Positions 26,239 through 33,771 of a stretch of DNA of 64,000 nucleotides are shown here, one piece after another. The translations under genes and the position numbers were made by a program. Within the stretch, counting starts at the first letter, position 1; each line of letters begins with the position of its first letter. The notes under the pieces were generated by a model. The model saw nothing but the letters and a program-made list of their open reading frames with translations, searched no databases and was not told the DNA's origin. The stretch covers positions 4,758,501 to 4,822,500 of the forward strand of contig NZ_PJMS01000001.1 of assembly GCF_002846555.1 (NCBI RefSeq). Direction: 5' to 3'. This DNA is from Aquimarina sp. MAR_2010_214 (GTDB lineage Bacteria > Bacteroidota > Bacteroidia > Flavobacteriales > Flavobacteriaceae).

Positions 26239-27136
26239 AAATCTAATTGTTGTTGTCGGGCCAACTGCTATAGGTAAAACTAGCCTGAGTATCCAACTCG
26301 CAAATTATTTTGGCTGTGAAATTATCTCTGCAGATAGCAGGCAGTTTTATAAAGAGATGAGCATTGGCACCGCAGCCCCTTCTCCTGATGAATTGAAACA
26401 AGCTAAACATCATTTTATCCAACATATAAGTATTGAAAATGAATATAGTGTTGGTGATTTTGAAAAAGATGCTCTAGATAAACTTAGTAAATTATTCAAA
26501 AATAATGACTATGCTATTCTTGTCGGAGGTTCTGGGCTATATATTGATGCGGTAACTAAAGGATTGGATCTTTTTCCTGAAATAGACATAAAGATTAGAC
26601 AAGAACTTCAAAAAGAATATGAGAACAAAGGAATTGAAAATTTACAGCAGCAATTAAAAATTTTAGATCCATCATATTATGAAAAAGTAGACTTAAATAA
26701 TACGCATAGAGTTATGAGGGCCCTAGAAGTATGTATTGGTAGCGGAGAACCTTATTCATCATTTCTTACTAAACCACGAAAAAAACGACCTTTTAATACT
26801 ATTAAAATTGGAGTTACAGCAGAAAGACAAACTATTTATGATAGAATAAATCAACGCGTAGAACTAATGGCTAAAGCTGGATTGCTAGATGAAGTAAAGA
26901 GCCTTTACCCGTATAAATCATTAAACGCATTAAATACTGTAGGATACAAAGAAATATTCAAATACCTGAATAAAGAATGGGATTTGGATTTTGCACTTTC
27001 TGAAATCAAAAAAAACACCAGACGCTTTGCCAAGAGACAACTTACTTGGTTTAAAAAAGATTTAGAAACAAAGTGGTATGACTACAAAGAAGACATCCAA
27101 TCCATTACAACGTATATAAAAAAAAGTTCACTATGA
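26231..27136 (+). CDS. miaA: tRNA dimethylallyltransferase
   Basis: MiaA transfers a dimethylallyl group to A37 of tRNAs reading UNN codons. The P-loop is GPTAIGKTS near the N-terminus, and the DSRQFYKEM segment and the GGSGLYIDA segment are typical. The ATG at 26231 (MNKNLIVVVGPTAIGK) gives 301 residues; a second in-frame ATG at 26225 is equally possible. Longer in-frame starts lie inside the channel gene. The 8-bp (or 14-bp) overlap with the channel gene indicates translational coupling. The protein ends with TTYIKKSSL. Confidence 0.97.
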   Translation: MNKNLIVVVGPTAIGKTSLSIQLANYFGCEIISADSRQFYKEMSIGTAAPSPDELKQAKHHFIQHISIENEYSVGDFEKDALDKLSKLFKNNDYAILVGGSGLYIDAVTKGLDLFPEIDIKIRQELQKEYENKGIENLQQQLKILDPSYYEKVDLNNTHRVMRALEVCIGSGEPYSSFLTKPRKKRPFNTIKIGVTAERQTIYDRINQRVELMAKAGLLDEVKSLYPYKSLNALNTVGYKEIFKYLNKEWDLDFALSEIKKNTRRFAKRQLTWFKKDLETKWYDYKEDIQSITTYIKKSSL

Positions 27137-27159
27137 CTAATATCACATAATGAACTTTT
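27122..27159. terminator. Candidate bidirectional terminator between miaA and the response regulator gene
   Basis: Arms AAAAGTTCA (27122-27130) and TGAACTTTT (27151-27159) are perfect over 9 bp with a 20-base loop between converging genes. The left arm overlaps the miaA end. A/T flanks are only moderate, so confidence is limited. Confidence 0.45.
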
Positions 27160-27183
27160 ATAAGTTAGTTACCGTTACTATTC

Positions 27184-27897
27184 CTACGATTCTTCGTTTC
27201 TAACAACTAGTCTAAATCCTTCTCCGTGAATGTTAAGGATTTCGACATTTTCGTCTTTCTTTAAATACTTCCTAAGTTTAGCTATATATACATCCATACT
27301 ACGAGAGGTAAAATAATTATCATCTCTCCATATTTTTGTCAAAGCCAATTCTCTAGGCATCAAATCATTAAGATGCAACGCTAATAAACGAAGTAATTCA
27401 TTCTCTTTTGGAGAAAGCTTAATCGGATCTTCTTCCTTATACGTTAAAAAACGAAGTTTTGAATTAAGGTGAAAGCCTCCAATGTTAAACTCGAATTGTT
27501 TACTATCTGCAACAGATTCTGTACTTTTACGCTGCATGATAGCTTGTATTTTCATCAGCAACACCTCACTATCAAAAGGTTTATTAAGGTAATCATCTGC
27601 TCCTACTTTGTACCCTTTCAATACATCTTCTTTCATTGCTTTTGCAGTTAAAAAGATAATCGGTATTTCTTCATTTTTTTCTCTAATCTCCTTTGCTAAT
27701 GTAAATCCGTCTTTATAAGGCATCATGACATCAAGAATACACATATCATAATCATCCTTTTTGAATTTCTCGAAGCCTTCCATACCATTTTTAGCATGTA
27801 CAACATCGTAATCATTCATTACTAGATAATCCTTTAATACTGTTCCAAAGTTTGGATCATCTTCTACAAGCAAAATCTTTTTGTTTTCTGTTTCCAT
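27184..27897 (-). CDS. rprY: OmpR-family response regulator, RprY-like
   Basis: The 237-residue protein has an N-terminal receiver domain with phospho-acceptor Asp56 (CILDVMMP), the acidic cluster near residue 13 and Lys106 (LNKPF). The C-terminal winged-helix domain (about residues 130-235) contains LSPKENELLRLLA. It lies 3 bp after the histidine kinase gene and is co-transcribed with it. Together they resemble the RprX/RprY pair of Bacteroides, described as affecting envelope and antibiotic responses. The targets in this organism are unknown. Confidence 0.93.
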   Translation of the reverse strand: METENKKILLVEDDPNFGTVLKDYLVMNDYDVVHAKNGMEGFEKFKKDDYDMCILDVMMPYKDGFTLAKEIREKNEEIPIIFLTAKAMKEDVLKGYKVGADDYLNKPFDSEVLLMKIQAIMQRKSTESVADSKQFEFNIGGFHLNSKLRFLTYKEEDPIKLSPKENELLRLLALHLNDLMPRELALTKIWRDDNYFTSRSMDVYIAKLRKYLKKDENVEILNIHGEGFRLVVRNEES

Positions 27898-27900
27898 ATT

Positions 27901-29466
27901 TTAAGATATTAACGGTAATTTAATTATAAATGTGGAGCCTTTTCCCCTTTCGCTCTCCACCCATATCTGACCATGATGATCATCAATAATTCTCTTTACG
28001 TATGTTAGCCCCAACCCGTGTCCTTTTACATTATGAAGATCCCCTGTATGTTCTCTAAAGAACTTTTCAAAAATCTTTTTCTGTGCTACTTTACTCATAC
28101 CAATTCCTTGATCACGAACTTTAAGAACAATGCTATTTTTTACATTTTCTGTATATACATCTATTTTGGGTTCATCTTCTGAATATTTTATCGCATTATC
28201 CAGAATATTCACAACTACATTAGTCAAATGACTATCATTAGCTAATACTGTTGTTTTAAGTGCTCCTAAATGCATTTTTACATACCCTTCTCTATTTTCT
28301 ACAATTAAAGACACATGTGTAATCGCATCTTCAATAATATCATGCAATTCTTGCCTTTCTTTCTTAATGTTAAGCTCATTTTTCTCTAACTGAGATATCC
28401 TTAACACATTTTCTACCTGGGCATGCATTCTTTTATTCTCTTCACGTATCATACTCAAATAACGCTGCACTTTCTCTGGATCTCCTCCTATTTTTGGGTT
28501 CTTTATAGAATCTAATGCCAAATTAATCGTAGCAATAGGAGTCTTAAGCTCATGCGTCATATTATTAATAAAATCTGTTTTAATTTGTGATATCTGTCGT
28601 TGCTGCATCAATTGCGATAAAGCACTGGAATATGCAACTACAATAATTAACGTAAATATTATAGATAATATGGCCATTCCTTTTATGGACGAAAGCACAT
28701 ATTGTTTTTTTCCAGTAAAATTAACATATAACTGATACTCACTTACTCCTTCATCATTTACAAAAAGAGGTATTGCATATGTTGTTGGATAATCCAAACT
28801 AAAATCATCAGAACGTACTTTAGTAGCCAATGCATTACTATAAATAGCATATTCAAAGTCTACTTTTATATCTCTCTCTTCCAGTTCTTTCCTTAATAGA
28901 TAATCTATTTCTCTTTTTTGAACCCTTCTATGTATTGGTATAAAACTGGCAATCTCTCCTATCACTATTTCATAATCCATTCTTTGGAGATCCGTTAATC
29001 CACGTATTCTCTCTAATTTGGATTTAGAATTTTGCTTTACAAAACCACTTTTATCATTTTGTGTAGCAGAATCGGTATTACGATTTAAAATATTCTTTAA
29101 TCGAACTGTATCAATATTTAAATTTACAAAAGACGAAAACAACTTATGATCTTCTTCTAAAATACCATCTGTATGAGTAAACGACTTTGTCGTATTATCT
29201 ATACTAATATTCAGAAGCTGACGTATAGTCTTGTTATCAGGTTCTTCTATGCTATCCAGAATCTCTTGTAATGGGAAAAACATTTCTTCAAATTCTCTGT
29301 ACTGAATTCTATTAGATACAGATATCAGTATTTGTTTCGCATTAAAAGAAAACTGTTCTTCATTATTCTCTACAGTGTTGTTAATCCAATATCCCTGAAC
29401 AAAAATAATCCCAATTAATGACAAACTCATCAGGATTATCAGCAACACGAATAACCTTTTATTCAT
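27901..29466 (-). CDS. rprX: Sensor histidine kinase, RprX-like
   Basis: The 521-residue kinase has a first transmembrane helix at residues 5-27, an extracytoplasmic sensor region (about 30-255) without a recognisable fold, a second helix near 262-285, and a dimerisation domain with phospho-accepting His305 in THELKTP. The ATPase domain shows the N box NVVVNILDNAIKYS, the G1 box DQGIGMS and the G2 box GHGLGLTYV. A TACTTTTG -7 element sits just before the ATG (29478-29471), suggesting a leaderless transcript that also covers the response regulator gene. Confidence 0.95.
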   Translation of the reverse strand: MNKRLFVLLIILMSLSLIGIIFVQGYWINNTVENNEEQFSFNAKQILISVSNRIQYREFEEMFFPLQEILDSIEEPDNKTIRQLLNISIDNTTKSFTHTDGILEEDHKLFSSFVNLNIDTVRLKNILNRNTDSATQNDKSGFVKQNSKSKLERIRGLTDLQRMDYEIVIGEIASFIPIHRRVQKREIDYLLRKELEERDIKVDFEYAIYSNALATKVRSDDFSLDYPTTYAIPLFVNDEGVSEYQLYVNFTGKKQYVLSSIKGMAILSIIFTLIIVVAYSSALSQLMQQRQISQIKTDFINNMTHELKTPIATINLALDSIKNPKIGGDPEKVQRYLSMIREENKRMHAQVENVLRISQLEKNELNIKKERQELHDIIEDAITHVSLIVENREGYVKMHLGALKTTVLANDSHLTNVVVNILDNAIKYSEDEPKIDVYTENVKNSIVLKVRDQGIGMSKVAQKKIFEKFFREHTGDLHNVKGHGLGLTYVKRIIDDHHGQIWVESERGKGSTFIIKLPLIS

Positions 29467-29470
29467 AAAT

Positions 29471-29478
29471 CAAAAGTA
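29471..29478 (-). promoter_or_regulatory. Candidate -7 element TACTTTTG for the histidine kinase gene
   Basis: On the minus strand it matches TAnnTTTG and leaves only four bases before the ATG at 29466. Confidence 0.55.
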
Positions 29479-29550
29479 AGACTTTAACATTTAGCTACTT
29501 TAGGGTTTAACCAAATGTTAACAGAATGAAAGATTCGGATTACAAACGTT

Positions 29551-30129
29551 TTATAGAGATATTTCTTCATGAACCCTATACACCTGTCTTTCAGTATCTT
29601 CTATGTTTTCATTATATATTACAAAATCGGATAACGGGAATTTTCGGTCGTCTTCCCACTGGTTATTCATCCTAGAAAGTATATCTTCTCTAGTGGTTTT
29701 GTCTCTTTTTAGGACCCGTTGAATTCTTGTTTCTATTGGTGCTGACACAAGAATTGTATAATCACACTGCTTATAACTTTCATTTTCAAAAAGTATAGCC
29801 GCTTCTTTTACTACGTAGTTTCCTTTTTGATTACTTTTCCAACAATCAAAATGATTTGCCACAGCAGGGTGAACAATGGCGTTTAACCGAAGTAGTTTAG
29901 AAGAGTCATTAAAAACTATATTTGCAATATAAGGCCTGTTTAATTCTCCGTTTACATAAGAATCATTTCCTAATAATGCGATAATTTGCTTTTTTACTGA
30001 CTCATCTTCATTCATAAGCTTTTTAGCTTCAATATCAGCTATATAAACTGAAACCCCTAGTTGTTCAAACATTTTGGCGACTGTGGATTTCCCACTACCT
30101 ATACCTCCTGTTAGACCTACTACTTTCAT
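29551..30129 (-). CDS. coaE: Dephospho-CoA kinase
   Basis: CoaE phosphorylates dephospho-CoA to CoA, the last step of CoA synthesis. The 192-residue length is normal. The P-loop is GLTGGIGSGKST at the N-terminus; the lid region has RQVYR-like basic residues at the C-terminus. It is the last gene of the GT2-YbbR-coaE cluster, 8 bp after the YbbR gene. coaBC of the same pathway is encoded about 13 kb away in another operon. Confidence 0.97.
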   Translation of the reverse strand: MKVVGLTGGIGSGKSTVAKMFEQLGVSVYIADIEAKKLMNEDESVKKQIIALLGNDSYVNGELNRPYIANIVFNDSSKLLRLNAIVHPAVANHFDCWKSNQKGNYVVKEAAILFENESYKQCDYTILVSAPIETRIQRVLKRDKTTREDILSRMNNQWEDDRKFPLSDFVIYNENIEDTERQVYRVHEEISL

Positions 30130-30137
30130 ACCTCAAC

Positions 30138-31097
30138 TTATTTCAACAGTACAAATTGAACTTGTTTCATCTGCAGACGTACATCATGAACATAATCTGG
30201 TTTGCTCACTAGCTCTAAAGTTAAAAACAAACTTTCTTCAGATGCTTTAGCATAATCAGCTACTACCATAAAATCTCTAGGGCTTATTTCATTATACTTA
30301 TCTAACCCTACCCTATACACGACAGAAATCTCTTTAGGAAAGATCTTAATTTCTGCGCCCTCTGGTATATTATTTAATGTGATAGGAATTTTTTGGTCAC
30401 CCTCTGTAAATTTACTCACCAAAACGTTAGCTTTTACTTGTGTAGGAGCAATAGTAATAGTAGGTGGTAAATCTTCAATATCTATATCTAATTTTGAAGT
30501 ATAGTTAACATTTAACCCTTCTAAATCTAAATTTTCTGTTGTTATATACTGTATAGTATCTATAATCTGTGAGGGACCACTAATAGTAATAGAATCAGGA
30601 GAAACCACCAGCCCTTTATCGCTACCATATCCAATAGCATATTGAATCTTTTGAGCTATTTTAACAGGGATTTTTTTTTCGAGATTATGATCCAATTTTA
30701 ATCGTAAGGTATCTTTTTGCACAGACAACACCCTTCCTTTAAAATCTAATTTATTTTTTAATACTGAGGATTCTTTATCAACACGAAAATAATATTGATC
30801 TTCACTATTCATAATTGCATCTTCTACATTAAATTGCAATGTAGGTCTACTCCAGTTATGATTCATCAATCTAAAACCATTTCCGTTAAGAACCATTCTT
30901 AGCGTTTGATCACTCTGATCATTAAAAATTTTGTCTTGTGGTATATTAGTATATTGTATTGCTACCTCTACTTCTTGGGTATAATTTTTGGAAAATTGTA
31001 TAAATAACCACAAGATTGAAGTGAATATTAGAAAAAACAAAAAGGTTTTTACATTACTCCTTTTTAAAGAAAATCTATTCTTTGTTCTATCTGACAT
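30138..31097 (-). CDS. YbbR-like domain membrane protein
   Basis: The 319-residue protein has one N-terminal transmembrane helix (about residues 16-34, ending in FIQFSKNY) and an extracytoplasmic C-terminal part with repeated beta-rich YbbR-like units (about 40-310), for example SPDSITISGPSQIIDTI. In other bacteria YbbR (CdaR) regulates the diadenylate cyclase CdaA; no cdaA gene lies next to it here. It is probably co-transcribed with the glycosyltransferase gene upstream (5 bp gap) and coaE (8 bp). Confidence 0.88.
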   Translation of the reverse strand: MSDRTKNRFSLKRSNVKTFLFFLIFTSILWLFIQFSKNYTQEVEVAIQYTNIPQDKIFNDQSDQTLRMVLNGNGFRLMNHNWSRPTLQFNVEDAIMNSEDQYYFRVDKESSVLKNKLDFKGRVLSVQKDTLRLKLDHNLEKKIPVKIAQKIQYAIGYGSDKGLVVSPDSITISGPSQIIDTIQYITTENLDLEGLNVNYTSKLDIDIEDLPPTITIAPTQVKANVLVSKFTEGDQKIPITLNNIPEGAEIKIFPKEISVVYRVGLDKYNEISPRDFMVVADYAKASEESLFLTLELVSKPDYVHDVRLQMKQVQFVLLK

Positions 31098-31102
31098 ACA
31101 AA

Positions 31103-32107
31103 TTACTTTGAAAAAAACAGTTTTTTAAATTGCTTTTCGGGTACTTTTTTTAATAGATGAATATAATAATAAGATTTCAGGAATCCTTTTCCGTATCCAT
31201 AAAATTGTACCAAAACTGCCAAAATAGATTGTATACCTATAGATACATTCTTATATTCTAGAGTGGCACCCAGAAAAATAATCCCTAAATACATTCCTAA
31301 AATAGCAATAAAATACCACCATCCCAAAAGTACAGTTACAACAGAGAACACAATATACATTAAGAATAGAGTAGGAAACCAATACGTAAGTTTAGCAGTA
31401 TCTGGGTGCCATTTATTTAAAATAGGGCGTACTAACCCGAATTTATTAACCTGAATATAGAACTTCTTCCAGGAGATTCTTCTTTTATGAAATACTTTGG
31501 CTTCAGGAATTAATGTAGTATCATATCCTAGTTTCCATAATCTTATGGTGAGATCCGGATCTTCTCCGGGATGTATATTTCCGAATCCACCTGAAGCCTG
31601 AAAAGCTTCTTTTGACAATCCCATATTAAAACTACGAGGTTGAAATTTACCTACTGTATTTTTACGTCCTCTAATTCCGCCAGTAGTCAAATACGAAGTC
31701 ATACTATAACTTATCGCTTTCTGAAGGTTAGAAAAGCTTTGATGAGCATCATCAGGGCCTCCATAACAATGTACAAAAGTATCAGACAAAAAACTTTCTG
31801 CTTTAGACAAATATTCTTTTGGTAATAGCACATCACTATCAAGAATAATGAAGTAGTTACCTTTTGCCTTACGCATACCAAAATTACGTGAATCTCCCGG
31901 TCCTGTATTTGATTTCTGGTAATAACTTATAGATAATCTATCTGTGAAAGTTTCTATAACCTCCTTGGAGGTATCAGACGATCCATCTTCTACAATTACA
32001 ATCTCATATGGCTTGATATAATCCATAACCACCATACTATCCAGCAGCTCTTTAATCTCATTTGGCCTGTTATATACGGGCACAATAAAGGAGAAATATA
32101 TTTCCAT
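31103..32107 (-). CDS. Family 2 glycosyltransferase
   Basis: The 334-residue protein starts at the ATG 32107 (MEIYFSFIVPVYNRP), because the longer reading to 32149 would pass through the -7 element. The GT-A fold glycosyltransferase domain spans about residues 1-220, with SFIVPVYNRP, a DSDVLLP metal-binding DXD-like motif and the acceptor loop GGIRG. Two or three hydrophobic helices (about 235-300) follow, suggesting inner-membrane attachment. Substrate is unknown; roles in lipid or polysaccharide glycosylation are plausible. It leads the transcript with YbbR and coaE. Confidence 0.92.
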   Translation of the reverse strand: MEIYFSFIVPVYNRPNEIKELLDSMVVMDYIKPYEIVIVEDGSSDTSKEVIETFTDRLSISYYQKSNTGPGDSRNFGMRKAKGNYFIILDSDVLLPKEYLSKAESFLSDTFVHCYGGPDDAHQSFSNLQKAISYSMTSYLTTGGIRGRKNTVGKFQPRSFNMGLSKEAFQASGGFGNIHPGEDPDLTIRLWKLGYDTTLIPEAKVFHKRRISWKKFYIQVNKFGLVRPILNKWHPDTAKLTYWFPTLFLMYIVFSVVTVLLGWWYFIAILGMYLGIIFLGATLEYKNVSIGIQSILAVLVQFYGYGKGFLKSYYYIHLLKKVPEKQFKKLFFSK

Positions 32108-32111
32108 ATTG

Positions 32112-32119
32112 CAAAGGTA
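32112..32119 (-). promoter_or_regulatory. Candidate -7 element TACCTTTG for the glycosyltransferase gene
   Basis: On the minus strand it matches TAnnTTTG and leaves four bases before the ATG at 32107, so the mRNA is predicted to be leaderless. It lies directly downstream of the fabI terminator. Confidence 0.55.
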
Positions 32120-32131
32120 TGTGGTATCCAC

Positions 32132-32165
32132 AAAAAATCCCATTACCAATTAAGAATGGGATTTT
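32132..32165 (-). terminator. Intrinsic terminator after fabI
   Basis: Perfect 11-bp arms (AAAATCCCATT at 32134-32144 and AATGGGATTTT at 32155-32165) have a 10-base loop; on the minus strand the hairpin is followed by a run of six T. Confidence 0.88.
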
Positions 32166-32200
32166 ATACTAATTTATAATAGTTTTTTTTTAGAAAACCT

Positions 32201-33019
32201 TTATTCTTCTCCTATAAATTTATCCATTACTAACTGGCTTACTCCCATATTAGAAAAGCCACCGTCGTGATATAAATTCTGAAGTGTTACTTTTTTAGTC
32301 AGGTCAGAGAATAGTGTAATTGTATAATCAGCACACTCTGCTGCCGTCGCATTACCAAGAGGTGACATTTTATCTGCATACTCTATAAATCCATCAAAAC
32401 CTTTCACTCCTTTTCCTGCTGTTGTTGGGGTTGGAGATTGAGAAATTGTATTTACTCGTACTTTACTATCTCTACCAAAGAAATACCCAAAACTACGAGC
32501 AATAGACTCTAAATATGCCTTATTATCCGCCATATCATTATAGTCAGGAAAAACTCGTTGTGCCGCCATATATGTCAAACCAACTATACTTCCCCAATCA
32601 TTCATTGCTTTTTTCTTATATAGAGTTTGCATAGTTTTATGAAAAGAAAGCGCAGATACATCTAATCCTTTTTGTGTCCAGTCATAGTTCTGATCTGTAT
32701 AATGACGTCCTTTACGTACATTTATTGACATCCCTATAGAATGCAAAACAAAATCAAGTTTACCTCCTAAAATTTCTGTTGCCTTATCCACAAGATTTTC
32801 TAAATCTTCTAATGAAGTAGCATCTGCAGGTATAACTTGAGTATTAGTTTTTTCTGCAAGAGTATTTATAGCCCCCATTCGCATTGCAACAGGAGCATTG
32901 GTAAGAACAAAACTTCCTCCTTCTTCATAAACACGCTCTGCGGTTTTCCAAGCGATTGAATTTTCGTCAAGTGCCCCAAAAATAATTCCTCTTTTACCTT
33001 TTAATAAATTGTATGACAT
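32201..33019 (-). CDS. fabI: NADH-dependent enoyl-acyl carrier protein reductase
   Basis: FabI reduces the enoyl double bond in the last step of each fatty acid elongation cycle. The 272-residue protein begins with the Rossmann segment KGKRGIIFGALDENSIAW. The catalytic Tyr/Lys pair in the family spacing Tyr-x6-Lys is in PDYNDMADNKAY. The GLTYMAAQRVFP segment is the usual loop before it. FabI is the target of triclosan and related inhibitors. The hairpin at 32132-32165 ends the transcript. A near-consensus TATCTTTA lies about 34 bp upstream. Confidence 0.97.
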   Translation of the reverse strand: MSYNLLKGKRGIIFGALDENSIAWKTAERVYEEGGSFVLTNAPVAMRMGAINTLAEKTNTQVIPADATSLEDLENLVDKATEILGGKLDFVLHSIGMSINVRKGRHYTDQNYDWTQKGLDVSALSFHKTMQTLYKKKAMNDWGSIVGLTYMAAQRVFPDYNDMADNKAYLESIARSFGYFFGRDSKVRVNTISQSPTPTTAGKGVKGFDGFIEYADKMSPLGNATAAECADYTITLFSDLTKKVTLQNLYHDGGFSNMGVSQLVMDKFIGEE

Positions 33020-33321
33020 TTAATTATAAATTAAAGTATGGTTATACGAGCGGTAAAGATAATAAAACGACCCAAACCACAACTAATCGAAATAGAATTT
33101 AGTTACATCTAGAAAAAAAATATTTATAGATTCTCTGTAGCATCAATCTAACCTCTAAACTATCAGAATCTGAAATATTCTTTTTGTATCCCATAACATG
33201 GAGTTTTATTCCTCGATGAGATACTAATAAAATCTATGTAGATTACCTTGATATTATGTAAGTAAATTAGATCTTGAGCAAAATCAATTTTTAAAACTAA
33301 ATGAAATTAACTCACAATAAA

Positions 33322-33352
33322 TTGATTTTTATCAGCATATACTGTATATTTG
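33322..33352 (+). promoter_or_regulatory. Candidate promoter with both -33 and -7 elements
   Basis: TTG at 33322-33324 and TATATTTG at 33345-33352 have the 20-base spacing expected for the Bacteroidota -33/-7 promoter. The predicted start near 33358 would leave a 5' leader of about 410 bases before the adhesin gene. Confidence 0.5.
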
Positions 33353-33499
33353 ATATTTAAATCTTTTATTGAGTATTATTTTCAAAATATCAGTTTGATT
33401 TGTGATGTAAGATTATATACAAAATAAACCTCCCCCATAGCATATTATTTTCTTAGGAAAAATATACTATTTCATCCCCCCATAGAGTATTTGAAATAA

Positions 33500-33519
33500 T
33501 TATAGAATTATTTCTATAA
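33500..33519. repeat. AT-rich hairpin in the adhesin leader
   Basis: Arms TTATAGAA and TTCTATAA are perfect over 8 bp with a 4-base loop. It is followed by AAAAGAATGG rather than a T run. Confidence 0.5.
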
Positions 33520-33771
33520 AAAGAATGGTGTACCTGTTTCTAAAAAGACTTTGTTCTTATTAATCCAGGTGATTGATTCTTAGTAAGAAACATTCAATTT
33601 ATGTATTGAAATAATTCTTTATATAATAAAATTAACCATCATTAAAAATGTCATATTATGAAAAAAAATTACCCAACTAATTATCATCATTGTCAGATGT
33701 TTTTATTTTTTGAATTTTAAAACACTAAAAAAACAGGGGCTTTTTCTTAGAATACATTAATAAAACGGGGC

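Larger units (their letters stand above)
33020..33771. other. Long intergenic leader upstream of the adhesin operon
   Basis: 752 bp between divergent fabI and the adhesin gene. There is no ORF over 20 codons with coding character. Structure seen: a full promoter-like pair at 33322-33352, a hairpin at 33500-33519, two copies of CCCCCATAG at 33432-33440 and 33477-33485 (45 bp apart), and two copies of TTGAAATAATT at 33491-33501 and 33606-33616. Two G-rich tetramers lie near the adhesin ATG (AGGGGC and ACGGGGC). This may be a regulated 5' leader. Confidence 0.6.

Noticed and set aside
33658..33720. 20-codon ATG ORF in the adhesin leader
   Set aside because: It is too short and has no recognisable features; it is likely a chance ORF.
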